Shown here one piece after another: positions 11,701 to 23,036 of a stretch of DNA of 57,626 bases. The stretch comes from Phellopilus nigrolimitatus (taxonomy: Eukaryota > Basidiomycota > Agaricomycetes > Hymenochaetales > Hymenochaetaceae). Position numbers and translations under genes: made by a program. Location of the stretch: positions 1 through 57,626 of the forward strand of contig JAJOHG010000160.1 in the NCBI GenBank assembly GCA_021029095.1, read 5' to 3'. The notes beneath the pieces are model-generated. The model saw only the letters and a list, made by a program, of their open reading frames with translations, was not told the DNA's origin and did no database searches. Within the stretch, counting starts at the first letter, position 1. Each line of letters opens with the position of its first letter.

Positions 11701-12890
11701 TCATCGTCCTTCTTGATCTCGCTGTAGGTGACCGCATTCTGGATACCAGCAATCCCCGACTCGGACAGAACCACGGCAGCCTTCACCACGGGGTCCACAG
11801 AGTCCGCCTCGACGAGGTCGGCCAGCGCTTCCCTGTCATCTGAAATCTCGGCTTTCAAAAGCTCAGTGGGGAACCCACTTCATTGCAATGACATCAATAT
11901 CATTATGCACAACAGATGGTCAAAGGGCACTGACGCTTCGACAGAGGCCTTGTATCCCATCCGCAGCACGAAGTCGTCCTTGCGCTTGAACGTCAATGTC
12001 TTCTTGCTGCCGGCCTTCGAGCCCGCGGGGAAGACAACCGTGTTGATGGTCTTGGGCGCCTTCAGGGAGGCCTGCGCGCCCTCCGCATCGACGTCGACGG
12101 ACTTCGGCTCCGACTGGTACGAGACCTGGATGTCGTACGGCACGATGTTCGTGACCCTGATGTCCTTCGTGCGGAATTACCGGTTGATCGACGCGCCATA
12201 CAACGCCGCGCCGAGGACGGCAGATTCGTCCGCGTTCACGCTCGTCGCTATCTTGCTCTCGCCGACCGCGGCCCTGACGGCCGCCTGCACCATCGGCACG
12301 CGCAAATGGCCATCGGTGAGGATCACAGACGTGATGTCGTCCAGCGCGAGCCCCGCATTCGCGAGCACGTCAAAAATCGCCTGCGCGAACTTTGGCTTCA
12401 TGTCCGCGCACGCCGTCTCGAGCGCCGCGCAGGTGATCTTCGACCGGTAATCGACGTCGAACGCGACACTCTCAACAGTCGCGCTTCGTGCTGAGGATCG
12501 TCTTCACGCGCACGGCCTCCTTCCACAGCTTCGCCATCCCGCGCGCGTCGCCTGTGGTCGCGAAGTCGAGCGCAAGCATGTCCCGCAGGCGGCGGTCCAC
12601 CTCGAGGTGCGGTCGTACCCGACGCCGGCGACAGTGATTTGCGTGCTGTCGCGGCCCGCCGCCTTCCCCTCCGCGGGGCGGGTGCCGCCGCGAACGAGAC
12701 CACCGTCGCGCACACGCCGCTCACGCCCGTGTCATAAACGACGTGCCACTCCCTCTCCGCGCGGAAGCCGTCCGCACCGAAGCTGTGCGCGAGCGCATAG
12801 TTGAGCGCGACCGCGGTGCCGTCGTTGACAAGCGCGAGCAGCCGCAAGCACGCGATCTCAAGCAAATCACAGATGCGGCCTAGTGTCCAT
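11700..12890 (-). pseudogene. LHS1/GRP170 (HYOU1-type) ER Hsp70 fragment, copy in element A
   Basis: An ER-lumenal Hsp110/GRP170-class chaperone and nucleotide-exchange factor for BiP. The ATPase-domain parts read RLLALVNDGTAVALNYA, EWHVVYDTGVSGVCATVVSF, AGVGYDRT, then KPKFAQAIFDVLANAGLALD, ITSVILTDGHLRVPMVQAAV and NADESAVLGAALYGASINR. The C-terminal part continues with FRTKDIRVTNIVPYDIQVSY and EISDDREALADLVEADSVDP. An in-frame TAA (12177-12179) stands where the reading continues across family-like sequence, consistent with CAA to TAA. Frame changes occur in the 12500-12720 part. It is fused in frame at its 5' side to importin-beta sequence. The N-terminal third (signal peptide, nucleotide-binding loop 1) is missing. 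Confidence 0.75.
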
Positions 12891-13200
12891 GCGACAGTGT
12901 CCTTCACTAGCAATTCGCATCGCGCGTCATGTTGATGAGGATCTGCAGCGCACGAGTGACGAGCGGTGTGAGTACCGTCGGGTCCGACCCTTCGAGAATT
13001 GAGCCGAACGTCATCACGGCCGCCTCGCGTTGGTACCAGTCGACCGCCTTGATGTTCGCCTTGATGAATGGGATGACGGCGGGCACAATAGCGTCCGCAG
13101 CAGTTTGGGCGAGCAGCGCGAGATACGGTGGCCGCCGCCATGGACGTGTTTTGTCCTCGTCTTGCCGGCTTAGTAAACCAAGCAGAATGGGGAAGATCTC
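12890..13200 (-). pseudogene. Importin-beta/KAP95 fragment, copy in element A
   Basis: HEAT-repeat sequence of karyopherin beta-1, the nuclear import receptor: KDTVAWTLGRICDLL, and in a shifted frame AIVPAVIPFIKANIKAVDWY, QREAAVMTFGSILEG and PTVLTPLVTRALQILINM. The gene's normal continuation is replaced after RICDLL by LHS1 sequence without loss of frame. At the other side it abuts the Ge-1-like fragment. A frame change is needed between its two halves. The inverted copy is at 22706-23036. Confidence 0.75.
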
Positions 13201-14240
13201 AGGTAGGGCGATTTTCTGTTCCCAGAGGCAGTGGCGACAGTTGGCGCAAGGATGTGAAGGGCGAGACGAAGTCGAACATGGACTTGCGACTGGGAGAGGG
13301 GGTAGTCGCTGCGCTTGCGGAGTCTGAGGCTGGAAGTCGTGCGGCGGCTCTTGAGTATACTGTGCTTAGTACGCGTCTGCGGGGAAGGGGCCGTACGACT
13401 GGGGCGGGTAGGGCAGGGGTGCGGACTGTGGGTAGGAACCCTGAGACAGGCCGCCGAAACCAGTTTTTCCGATATTACTGTATGAGTTCATGAGTACAAG
13501 AGTTTGCTAGTCGATCAGACACGGGTTTCATAGGGAATCAATAAGAAAAGCGATCTTTGACTCAAAGGGTGGATCGCAACACAGAGGATATGTTGAAGCG
13601 CGCAGAAGCCGCGTCATACACAGAAATGAGTCGAAAAAGAAAGAAAGAAAAAAAAAACTTACCTGGACATCAATTGCTCGAGCAAAATCTTCCCTTGGGC
13701 CTCGTTTCCAGACTGCATAAGCCGCGCACGCTGCTCACGCTGCTCGATGCTGAGCAGACCGGGGGGTGAGCGGTTGGTTTCTGGCAGAGGTGGCACTCGA
13801 TGACGCACCCGAGGGAGCAACGGTCGAGCCGAGCAGCGACAGCAATGCGCCCTGGCGGTCTGCGGGTGGTTGATTCTGGGCGGACCCAGCCGAGGATTGA
13901 GAGACGGCGATGATTGAGGAGACGGGTGTTGCAGGAGCAGAGTTGTTGGTGTTCGGCGGGGGGACCTGAGTGCGGAACGGGTTTTCATGTTGGCGACAGC
14001 GGGAGGTGACGGGCCAGGCTCGGATGCAGCAGACGGCTGGGTGTTGTTGAGATTGCGGAAAAGAGAGTCGACAGATTTGGGCGGGGGCTGGGTTGAGCTG
14101 CACGACACGACGGTGCACTCTTCAGTGTTGTCGACTTGCTGCTCACAGCTTGTCGATCTCGTCGATCTCCGTGCCGCGCAGGACGCAACTGTCACACGTC
14201 TGTCACTGCCAGCGTGCATGCTGCCGACGCCAACCACGAA
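13200..14240 (-). pseudogene. Ser/Pro-rich fragment, possibly N-terminus of Ge-1/EDC4-like decapping protein, copy in element A
   Basis: The minus strand reads PPKSVDSLFRNLNNTQPSA, a Pro/Ser/Asn-rich stretch, a leucine-rich patch (LLSLLGSTVAPSG), then NEAQGKILLEQLMSR before an intron (about 13660-13495) and NSYSNIGKTGFGGLSQGSYP with a Gln/Pro-rich tail. The layout resembles the disordered head of basidiomycete Ge-1/EDC4-type WD40 decapping scaffolds, from memory only. The WD40 domain itself is absent. The fragment ends where importin-beta begins. The copy at 21790-22705 is similar but differs in frame and stops. Confidence 0.4.
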
Positions 14241-14429
14241 CGACGACGACGCATGCCACGCGCGTAGGAGAATATGCTCTCGCTGCTGCTGTGTTCTGCT
14301 TCCTGCTCGGAACTGGATCGTCTGCTTTTTCCCCTGGGTTTTCTCTGCTTTGTTCTTTCTTTCTCTTTTATCGCGTCTGTTTGCCGTGAATCAAGGTCTC
14401 CATCAGCCTATGCGCCCGCTCGCCCTGCT

Positions 14430-15796
14430 CAAGGCCACAAAGAACTCGACTTCCGTATGGCAGGACGACCTCCAAGCCCTCTTTCATCGCTCGAAAGACC
14501 GCTTTCCCGGCGTTGTCTGGGATCTCGTTGATGAAGTGAGGAGGTCTGGGGTCATAAAGGTGAGCGCGCATCCACTAGTGTCTAGCCATCTTTGGCCCGC
14601 TGACTGTCAACTACTAGCTATTGTGTACGCGCGCGCACCGCCGAGCTTCCAGGCTCGCTACTTCACCTTCCGTTCCGCTCCCGTCGCGTCCCCGCTACCC
14701 TTCGCCGCTTCCCCGACGCCATCTCTCCCCACGCCCACCACCTCCGCACTGTCCCTCAACCTCGGCGTCGACTTCCCCTACCCCGCCTCCCTCCGCTCGC
14801 TTCGGGCCTCCCGCGCCCTCCGTCATCGGCTCCCTCACCTGCATCCCCTTCGTACACAAGCCCGCGCTCTTCGCTGATGAGCTCGAGTATCTCCACACTG
14901 GCAAGGGCCTCGATGAGGCCTTCATCTTCCTCTTCGACGCGTACGAGCAGGCTGCAGAGGGCGACGCGGACGCGGACGAGACGCGCATTGATAAGCTGCG
15001 CAAAGACCTCGTCTTTATGTGGAGGTCGCGCCTTTACTCTGACGTTAAGATTGAGCTTACCGGGGAAGTTCAGTCTGCGTCCGGCTTGTCTGAAGAAGAG
15101 ACTGCTGCTATTTTCTGGTCACACCGTTTCATTCTCATGACGCGCTCGCCTTATTTTCATGACCAACTCATCACCTACGGCCTCAAAAGCACACCTGCTC
15201 TCGGTGAGCCGGCAAGGGTCCGACTGCCGTCCCCACCCTTCACCCCGCCCGCAATGCACTTTACTCTCGGCTACCTCTACTTGGGCACTGTCAACTTCTC
15301 GAACCGGTCATATGACCTCAACACCGCCTTTGCAATCCTCTGCTCTGCAAACTACCTCCAGCTCCAGTCCCTTCAGGACGAGGTCCAGGCGCGCCTCGTT
15401 CAGGAGATGCTGGATGGGCTTTTCCATGCCTTCCTTGAATTCGCGGAGTACGAGCGTATTACTGGCGGCCGCTGGGGCTCCGGCGGCTGCCACTGCCGCC
15501 CGTCCGCCCGCCGCGCCCCGCGCGTGCTACTCTTCTCCGTCCGCCTGGACGTGCAGAACGCCTACCTTGAGTGCGGTGCCCGCCGCACGCTCGTAGGCCT
15601 CTTCGGCGAAGGCTGGTGCACTGCGGAGTTCTCGATGCTGTCCCAGAAGACGAAAGACAGGCTCGTGTGCGGCCTTGTGAAGCACACAACCCCGGTGAAC
15701 GTGTTCTCCCTACTCTTCGCGGCGCAAGCGGCCCTGCGCGACGTGTGGGCAGTGCCATTCGCAATATGGTCCAGGCGGCGCACGCGTGGCGATTGA
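14430..15796 (+). pseudogene. Fungal two-BTB/POZ protein, copy in element A
   Basis: An Agaricomycete-type protein with two BTB-like segments, normally a protein-interaction module. The first segment runs WQDDLQALFHRSKDRFPGVV to SGVIK, with a probable intron about 14562-14618, then IVYARAPPSFQARYFTFRS. The second runs DLVFMWRSRLYSDVKIELTG, IFWSHRFILMTRSPYFHDQL, AMHFTLGYLYLGTVNFSNRS, and a C-terminal AEYERITGGRWGSGGCHCR. A frame change near 14800 separates the halves. The rest is open to a TGA at 15796. Here the GGC TGG TGC codons after FGEG are intact, whereas the inverted copy at 20 kb has TAG instead. It is the best preserved cargo gene and sits closest to the shared 3' end. Confidence 0.7.
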
Positions 15797-17060
15797 TGGG
15801 GTACTATGTAACAATACAGAGAACGACACTGTGAGTGTCCGGCAACGACTGCAGACCGGAAGAAGACACTTGTCACACAGGTATGATAGTAGCTATTAAT
15901 TTTACTTTACACTTCTTGCAACATCCACCGGCGTGCCCAATGGTGACCACTTAGGAGCCGGCTTGTGGTGGATGTCTGTCAGATGGCTTGCCTTGTGCTG
16001 TTGTCTGCAGAGTTTTAGTTTAGTTTTCAGCTTTCCCTTTGTCTTTGGACCCCACGTCCGCGTGTCCAATGGTGACCACTTAGGAGCCGACTCGCGGTGG
16101 GGTCCGCTGACTGTTTTTTTTTCTATCTTAAATTTTCCTCTCAGAGCCTTGCTGTCGTTGTATGACAGCAATTGTCTCTGCCTTCAAGTCCCTTGATATA
16201 CTGAATTATTCATAGCCTGAAGCACGTTTATGTAGCCTACAGGTAAATACTGTAGTGGCCTGAGTATGCAGGTTGCTACTTTGATCTGTAATTTACTAAA
16301 CTGACAAGTGAACTGGTTTTGATGTAAATTGTGTCGTCCTGAGTGTGGAGGATGGCACAACAACCGTGGGAAAGTAAGATCTGCACTGACCGGCCAATTG
16401 CTCGAACTTATATACAGCATAAATAAATGACAATACATGGTATGGACATATAAAGCACACCTTCGGGAAGGTCTAATTGAGCTCTATCGACTGGGAAAAA
16501 AAGTAAAGTAAAATATGTAATATTTAATGTAGCAAAAAACAGACTAAACAGCCATTTGACAGGCTATTGAAAGCTACGTACAGAATCAAGTACCCAACAT
16601 AAATGCAAGGTAAAAACACCAGATCGTAGCTTGTAAGAAGGTCTTCTGACTGATATAATTTACAGAGCAAGAAATCCGAATGCAGAATTGAACTCAAGTC
16701 GTGAAGACCGACCTCAGGTGGCAAGGATGAAGATGCCGGTGAACATCCACCCATTAAAATACAAATGCATGTAAAACCTTCAATTTTTTTACATATTCCT
16801 GTTCTAATTACATGGCACTACCCATAGCAAAAAGAATTTCTGGTGGATGGGCAGTGAAACAAAAGTTATGGCAAAAATACGAAAGTGAAAGGTGGTGAGC
16901 AACCTCGTCTTCCCAAAAAGGAGACAAGTTTGAAGCGAGGGCACAAATTGTAATGATGTGGCACGGGCGCCGATACCAAAGTACACTCGCTTAACGCACT
17001 TTTTGTACACTTTTTGTATTGCAACACAGCCGCAACAAACATATACAAGCACAAAGATAA
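15797..17060. other. Non-coding 3' region of element A
   Basis: AT-rich with no gene. A motif of about 30 bp containing CCAATGGTGACCACTTAGGA occurs twice (about 15938 and 16066). The stretch 16950-17060 (CACGGGCGCCGATACCAAAG...) is shared with elements B, C and E. The inverted copy of 15860-16815 is at 19115-20050. Confidence 0.7.
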
Positions 17061-17104
17061 TGACCAGTTAGTAGGACGATCCTTCCTAAAGTCAGGGATC
17101 GTAA
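17061..17104 (+). other. 3' terminus of element A with hairpin
   Basis: GACCAGTTAGTAGGACGATC continues CTTCCTAAAGTCAGGGATCG and ends TAA. AGGA-CGA-TCCT can pair as a short stem. The same terminus ends element B at 34207, element C at 35883 and, in reverse, element D at 19064. The next base is T in every case. Confidence 0.85.
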
Positions 17105-17688
17105 TCTATGGTCTTAAGCAAGCTGGGCGCCAATGGCACAAGAAACTCGACTCTGTGTTGAAGGGCATGGGATTCTCTCTGGTTCGCTGCGACAACAGCA
17201 TTTGGGTCTACAGACGCGACGATGTGCGCATCATCATTCCAGTCTATGTGGATGACATGACCATTGCTGCAAAGTCAAAGGAGCAATTCTTGTTTGTCAA
17301 GCGCGAACTTGAAAAGCACTTCAAACTGCGCGACCTCGGCCCTACCTCCTTCCTGCTTGGTGTCCATATTGAGAGAGACCGCTCAATCCGATCCCTATCC
17401 CTATCTCAGCGCCAGTACATCACTGACTTGCTTGAGCGTTTTGAAATGGCTGGATGCGGCGAGGTCTCCACTCCACTACCAGAAGGCCATCGTCTCAGCA
17501 AGTCCATGGGTCCCCTCACTCCAGAAGAGATCGCATTCATGAAGGCTGTCCCCTACAGGCAGCTGATTGGTGCACTCATGTATCTGGCTGTGGCAACGCG
17601 TCCTGACATCTCATATGCGGTTGGACTTCTTGCGCGCTTCAGTTCCAATCCTGGTCCTGCTCACTGGAAGGCTGCAAAGCACTTGTGC
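17105..17688 (+). mobile_element. Ty1/copia reverse transcriptase, 3' part, truncated
   Basis: Continuation of the pol frame broken at 8989: IYGLKQAGRQWHKKLDSVL, then the catalytic YVDDM box at about 17250, FKLRDLGPTSFLLGVHIERD, and ATRPDISYAVGLLARFSSNP up to HWKAAKH. RNase H and the 3' LTR are missing. At about 17688 the sequence changes directly to an antisense GT69 fragment. It is not a functional element. Confidence 0.9.
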
Positions 17689-18030
17689 GACGTGCGTGCT
17701 GGACTCACAGCAGAAGACCTGGAACGGGAGGTGCTGCACGTAGTGCGCGGCGCCAGCGGGATCGCGTGGCGGGCCTGCAGAGGCAGCGGAGGACGAGTTG
17801 GACTGCCGGAACTGGTCATCGTTGATGTTGCACGTGCATCAGCGGTTGGAGCAGATGAAGAAGCCGTTGTGCTCGGCCCAATCCATGCCACACACCATCG
17901 CGGCATCGTTCGGCTGGCTGACCATGATCGTCTCGAAGATGTTGTTCGGACACGTGAAGAACAGATGACGCGGTGGAACTTGATTTTGTGCTTCTGGTAG
18001 AGCTCGTAGAGTGGCTCGAGCAAAACATAT
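17689..18030 (-). pseudogene. GT69 (CAP59/CMT1-type) mannosyltransferase fragment
   Basis: The minus strand reads EPLYELYQKHKIKFHRV, NNIFETIMVSQPNDAAMVCG, MDWAEHNGFFI, then in another frame PPRDPAGAAHYVQHLPFQVF and CCESSTHV. These fit the fungal alpha-1,3-mannosyltransferase family GT69, where the CGMDW-x-x-HNGPF block is characteristic. It is only a central segment and is frame-broken. It directly abuts the copia remnant at 17688. Confidence 0.6.
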
Positions 18031-18765
18031 TGGATATAGTATGATCTTGGACACTTTATTTCCTTTTATTATTTTGCGTACCAGGTGACTTGAACTCCTG
18101 ACTTGTTGTTCTGCGTCACCTGACATGTTGATGTATTACATAATGCTTCCCTTGAAGCGGCAGAGTCCATGGATGGTGCTCTCTATCTTTTGCACTCATC
18201 CATTGGACTCAGGCATGTTTAGTTTCCATAATATATTATCTTTTGCACTCATCCATTGGACTCAGGTCACTGTCTGTGTTTGTTGTGAGACCACTCCGCC
18301 CCACAAAACGGGCGTAAGACATACTATGGTTTCTGAAGTCGTTCCCAGAAGTCGTCGATGCCATCACATACTTATGGCATTGCTGAAAAAGCCTGGCCGC
18401 TCGTCCCGCCCAAGCACCAAGCACACTTGCAGGAAGTCGTATTTTTGCACATAGAGCTTGTCCGAGCCTGATACAAGGTCAAGCACGCCCTGGTATCTTA
18501 TCTGAGGGGACGCTGTCATAGCGGAGGAAAAGAAAAGCAGGCGTGCAAGGACAGAGCGATGATCCAGAAGACACGCGTCAGACTTCGCCGACGAAGGTGG
18601 CCAACTTCAGTTCCTCATATGGAGTTGTCGGGGACAGAGATGGCGAGAACGGCGACAGCGAGTACAAGGAGTTTGATGGCGAGCAAGAGGCCGAGGCGGG
18701 AGGGAAAAGGAGAAAAAAAAGAGGAATCGTAGCTTGTCATGCGAAGCAATGGCCCACAACCAAAG
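18031..18765 (-). mobile_element. Element F: 5' end of a reversed, diverged family member, with unrecognised cargo
   Basis: The reversed 5' end CTTTGGTTGTGGGCCATTGC followed by TTCGCATGAC starts at 18765 and runs left. It is inserted after an A in element E, exactly where the uninterrupted copy B reads GCAAA-TTTTG. Inside, the minus strand holds a hydrophobic stretch (LLLAIKLLVLAVAVLAISV) and GVLDLVSGSDKLYVQKYDFL followed by a CLVLGRDERPGFFSN block, which I cannot assign. No 3' end is found; the copy seems to be truncated against the copia remnant. Confidence 0.5.
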
Positions 18766-19063
18766 TTTGTGTTACCCGAGTGTACTTTGGTATCGGCGCC
18801 CATGCCACAACCACTACAAAACTCAAACTTGTTACCAAATTAGGAAAATCCCCCATGCTCAGCACCATTCTCATTTGTATTTTCAGCATAGTAATTCTTC
18901 TACTGCACGTAAAAACATGATTTCTTTTGCATTATGCAGCGCCTCGCAATACCTACACGATTATGTAACATAGTAGATGGGTTCTGGGGCTGAAAAATAA
19001 CCCCTGAGACGATTTTTCCTGAGCTTATCCAGCCTGCAGACTTTGCAGACTGTATGCACCAAA
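18766..19063 (-). mobile_element. Element E: internal remnant of the B/C-type element, reversed
   Basis: Reverse complement of a stretch also present at 33808-34106 and 35480-35780 (GCATGGGGGATTTTCCTAAT, GGCGCCGATACCAAAGTACA). It is cut on the left by element F and on the right by the 3' end of element D. Both insertions fall between A and T of sites that can be read intact in B. It therefore documents two independent insertions. Confidence 0.75.
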
Positions 19064-20099
19064 TTATGATCCCTGACGTAAGGAAGGATCGTCCTACTAA
19101 CTGGTCATTATCTTTGCCATGTAATTAGAACAGATATATGTTAAAAAATTGAAGGTTTTACGTGCATTTGTATTTTTATGGGTGGATGTTCACTGGCATC
19201 TTCATCCTTGCCACCTGAGGTCGGTCTTCACGACTTGAGTTCAATTCTGCATTCGGATTTCTTGCTCTGTAAATTATATCAGTCAGAAGACCTTCTTACA
19301 AGCTATGATCTGGTGTTTTTATCTTGCATTTATGTTGGGTACTTGATTCTGTACGTAGCTTTCAATAGCCTGTCAAATGGCTGTTTAGTTCGTTTTTTGT
19401 TAGGTTGAATATTTAATATTTAATTCTACTTTTTTTCCCAGTCGATAGAGCTCAATTAGACCTTCCTGAAGGTGTGCTTTATATGTCCATACCATGTATT
19501 GTCATTTATTTATGCTGTATATAAGTTCGAGCAATTGGCTGGTCAGTGCAGATCTTACTTTCCCACGGTTGTTGTGCCGTCCTCCACACTCAGGACGATG
19601 CAATTTACATCAAAACCAGTTCACTTGTCAGTTTAGTAAATTACAGATTGAAGTAGCAACCTGCATACTCAGGCCACTACAGTATTTACCTGTAAGCTAC
19701 TTAAACGTGCTTCAGGCTGTGAATAATTCAGTATATCAAGGGACTTGAAGGCAGAGACAATTGCTGTCATACAATGACAGCAAGGCTCTGAGAGGGAAAT
19801 TCAAGATAAAAATAAAACAGTCACTAGACCCCACCGCGAGTCGGCTCCTAAGTGGTCACCATTGGACACGCGGACGTGGGATCCAAAGACAAGGGGAAAG
19901 CTGAAAACTAAACTAAAACTCTGCAGACAACAGCACAAGGCAAGCCATCTGACAGAGACATCCACCACGAGCCGGCTCCTAAGTGGTCACCATTGGACAC
20001 GCCGGTGGATGTTGCAAGAAGTGTAAAGTAAAATTAATAGCTACTATCATACCTGTGTGACAAGTGTCTTCTTCCGGTCTGCAGTCATTGTCGGACACT

Positions 20100-21497
20100 C
20101 ACAGCATCGTTCTCTGCATTGTTACATAGTACCCCATCAATCGCCACGCGCACGCCGCCTGGACCATATTGCGAACAGCACCGCCCACACGTCGCGCAGG
20201 GCCGCTTGCACCGCGAAGAGTAGGGAGAACACATTCAGCGGAGTCGTGTGCTTCGCGAAGCCGCACACGAGCCCGTCTTTCGTCTTCTGGGACAGCGTCG
20301 AGAACTCCGCAGTGCACTAGCCTTCGTCGAAGAGGCCTACGAGCATGCGGCGGGCACCGCGCTGAAGGTAGGCGTTCTGCACGTCTGGGCGGACGGAGAA
20401 GAGTAGCACGCGCGGGGCGCGGCGGGCGGACGGGCGGCAGTGGCAGCCGCCGGAGCCCCAGCGGCCGCCAGTAATGCGCTCGTACTCCGCGAAATCAAGG
20501 AAGGCATGGAAAAGCCCATGCAGCATCTCCTGGATGAGGCGCGCATGGACCTCGTCATGAAGGGACTGGAGCTGGAGGTAGTCTGCGGAGCAGAGGATTG
20601 CAAAGGCGGTGTCGAGGTCATATGACCGGTTCGAGAAGTTGACAGTGCCCAAGTAGAGGTAGCCGAGAGTAAAGTGCATTGCGGGCGGGGTGAATGGCGG
20701 GGACGGTAATCGGACTCTTGCTGGTTCCCCGAGAGCAGGTGTGGTTTTGAGGCCGTAGGTGATGAGTTGGTTAGAGAAACAAGGCGAGCGCGTCACGAGA
20801 ATGAAACGGTGTGACCAGAAAATAGCAGCAGTCTCTTCTTCAGACGAGCCAGACGCAGACTGGACTTCCCCAGTAAGCTCGATCTTAACGTCAGAGTAAA
20901 GACGCGACCTCCACATAAAGACAAGGTCTTTGCGCAGTTTATCAATGCGTGTCTCGTCTGCGTCCGCGTCGCCATCTGCAGCCTGCTCATTCGCGTTGAA
21001 GAGGAAGGCGAAGGCCTCACCGAGGCCTTTGCCAGTGTAGAGATGCTCAAGCTCATTGGCGAAGAGCGCGGGCTTGTGCGCGAGAGGGATGCGAGTGAGG
21101 GAGCCGATGACAGAGGGCGCGGGAAACGCGGAGCGGAAGTGGGAAGGCGAGCCGGAGCGAAAAGAGGCGGGGTAAGGGAAGTCGACGCCGAGGTTGAGGG
21201 ACAATGCGGGCATGGGGAGAGATGGCGTCGGGAGGTGGCAAAGGGCAGCGGGGACGCGACGGGAGCGGAACGGAAAGTGAAACAACGAGCCTGGAAGCTC
21301 GGCGGTGCGCGCGCATACACAATAGCTAGTAGTTGACAGTCAGCGGGCGAGAGACGATTAGACACTAGTGGATGCGCGCTCACCTTTATGACCCCAGACC
21401 TCCTCACTTCATTAACGAGATCCCAGACAACGTTGGAAAAGCGGTCTTTTGAGCGATGAAAGAGGGCTTGGAGGTCGTCCTGCCATACGGAGGTCAA
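20100..21497 (-). pseudogene. Fungal two-BTB/POZ protein, copy in element D
   Basis: The same gene as 14430-15796, in reverse. Here the head reads TSVWQDDLQALFHRSKDRFS and the second BTB segment is open without a shift: GSLTRIPLAHKPALFANELE, DLVFMWRSRLYSDVKIELTG, SHRFILVTRSPCFSNQLITY, LLFSVRPDVQNAYLQRGARR. The continuous 322-residue frame ends at TAG (20317-20319), where arm 1 has TGG, a G-to-A change. Family sequence (CTAEFS-like) continues behind the stop to about 20110. The probable intron is at about 21310-21380. Confidence 0.7.
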
Positions 21498-21789
21498 GTT
21501 CTTTGTGGCCTCAAGCAGGGGGGGTGGGCACCCAGGCGGCTGGGACAGGGTGGATACCGTGATTCACGGCAACAGACACGATAAAAGAAAAAGAAAGAAC
21601 AAAGCACAGAAACCCCAGGAAAAAAGGCAGATGATCCAGTTTTGAGCAGAAAGCAGCGGCGAGAGTATACTCTTCTACGCACGTTGCACGCGTCGTCGTG
21701 GTTTGTTGTTTGTTGTTGGCGTCAGCACTGTGCACGCTGGCAGTGACAGATGTGTGACAGTCGCGTCCTGCGCGGCACGTGAACGACGA

Positions 21790-22705
21790 GATCGACGAGA
21801 TCGACAAGCTGTGAGCAGCAAGTCGACAATACTGAAGAGTGCACCGTCGTGCAGCTCAACCCAAACATATCTCGAGCCGCCCCATGTCCCCGCCCAAATC
21901 TTTCGACTCTCTTTTCCGCAATCTCAACAACACCCAGCTGTCTGCTTCATCCGAGCCCGGCCCGACATCTCCCGCTGTCGCCAACATGAACGACCCGTTC
22001 CGCACCCAGGTCCTCCTGCCGAACACCAAAAACTCTGCTCCCTCGACACCCGACTCCTCAATCACCGCCGCTTCCCACTCCTCGGCCAGGTCCGCCCAGA
22101 ACCAGCCACCCTCAGACCGCTAGAATGCATCGCTGTCGCTGCTCGGCTCGACCGTTGCTCCCTTGGGCGCGTCATCGAGCGCCCTCTGCTGGGAACCAAC
22201 CGCTCATCCCCCCGAGTCTGCCCAGCATCAAGCAGCGTGAGCGACGCGCGGGGATTGTGCAGTCTGGAAACGAGGCCCAGGGGAAGCTTTTACTCGAGCA
22301 ATTGATGTCCAGGTAAGTTGATTATTTCTCGTCTTATCTTTGTGTATGGCTTCCGTGCGCTTCGATGTATTCTCTATGTTGCAATCCTCCCTTTCAGCCA
22401 AAGATCTTTTTTCTTATTGATTCCCTGTAAACCCTGCATCCGATCAACTAGCGAACACTTGTACTCATGAACTCATACAGTAATATCGAAAACTCTGGTT
22501 TCAGCAACCTGTCTCAGGGTTCCTACCCCGAGTCCGCACCCCTGCCCTACCCGCCCCAGTCGTACGGCCCCTTCCCCGCAGACGTTTACCAAGCGCAGTA
22601 TACCCAAGAACCGCCGCGCAACTTCCTGCCTCAGGCTCCGCAAGCGCAGCCACAACCACCCTCTCCCAGTCGCAAGTCCATGTTCGACTTCGTCTCGCCC
22701 TTCGA
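21790..22705 (+). pseudogene. Ge-1/EDC4-like Ser/Pro-rich fragment, copy in element D
   Basis: Counterpart of 13200-14240. It reads MSPPKSFDSLFRNLNNTQLS, AVANMNDPFRTQVLLPNTKN, SSARSAQNQPPSDR then a TAG, then NEAQGKLLLEQLMSR, an intron (donor GTAAGT near 22314, acceptor about 22465), and NSYSNIENSGFSNLSQGSYP ending SRKSMFDFVSPFDIV. That last phrase is what made me think of Ge-1 proteins. It passes straight into importin-beta at about 22705. Confidence 0.4.
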
Positions 22706-23036
22706 CATCGTCCCCATTCTGCTCGGTCTTCTAAGTCGACAAGACGAAGATGCCGATGAAGACAAATCGAACGTGTCCATGGCGGCGGCCACCGTGCCTC
22801 GCGTTACTCACCGAAACCGCTGCGGACGCTATCATGCCTGCCGTCATCCCGTTCATCAATGCAAACATCAAGGCGGCCGATTGGTACCAACGCGAGGCGG
22901 CCGTGATGACGTTCGGCTCAATTCTCGATGGGCCGGACCCAACGGTACTCACACCGCTCGTCACTCATGCGCTGCCGATCCTCGTCGACATGACACGCGA
23001 TGAGAACCTGTTGGTGAAATACACTGTCGCATGACA
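22706..23036 (+). pseudogene. Importin-beta/KAP95 fragment, copy in element D
   Basis: PILLGLLSRQDEDADEDKS with NVSMAA, then after a 1-bp frame change LALLTETAADAIMPAVIPFI, NANIKAADWYQREAAVMTFG, SILDGPDPTVLTPLV and LPILVDMTRDENLLVKYTVA. A TGA follows (23033-23035). In arm 1 the same place reads GCATGGACACTAGG, so here one G is lost and the frame is broken at the importin/LHS1 junction. Confidence 0.75.

Larger units (their letters stand above)
12373..17104. repeat. Arm 1 of giant inverted repeat (shared cassette plus 3' end)
   Basis: This stretch is repeated in reverse at 19064-23527. It contains LHS1, importin-beta, the Ge-1-like piece, the BTB gene, about 1 kb of non-coding sequence and the 3' terminus. 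Homology starts within the LHS1 word KPKFAQ(A/T)IF and runs to the terminus, except for 16815-17055, which arm 2 lacks. In a 130-bp stretch of the BTB gene that I aligned by eye there are 8 differences (about 94% identity), 5 of them transitions. Confidence 0.9.
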
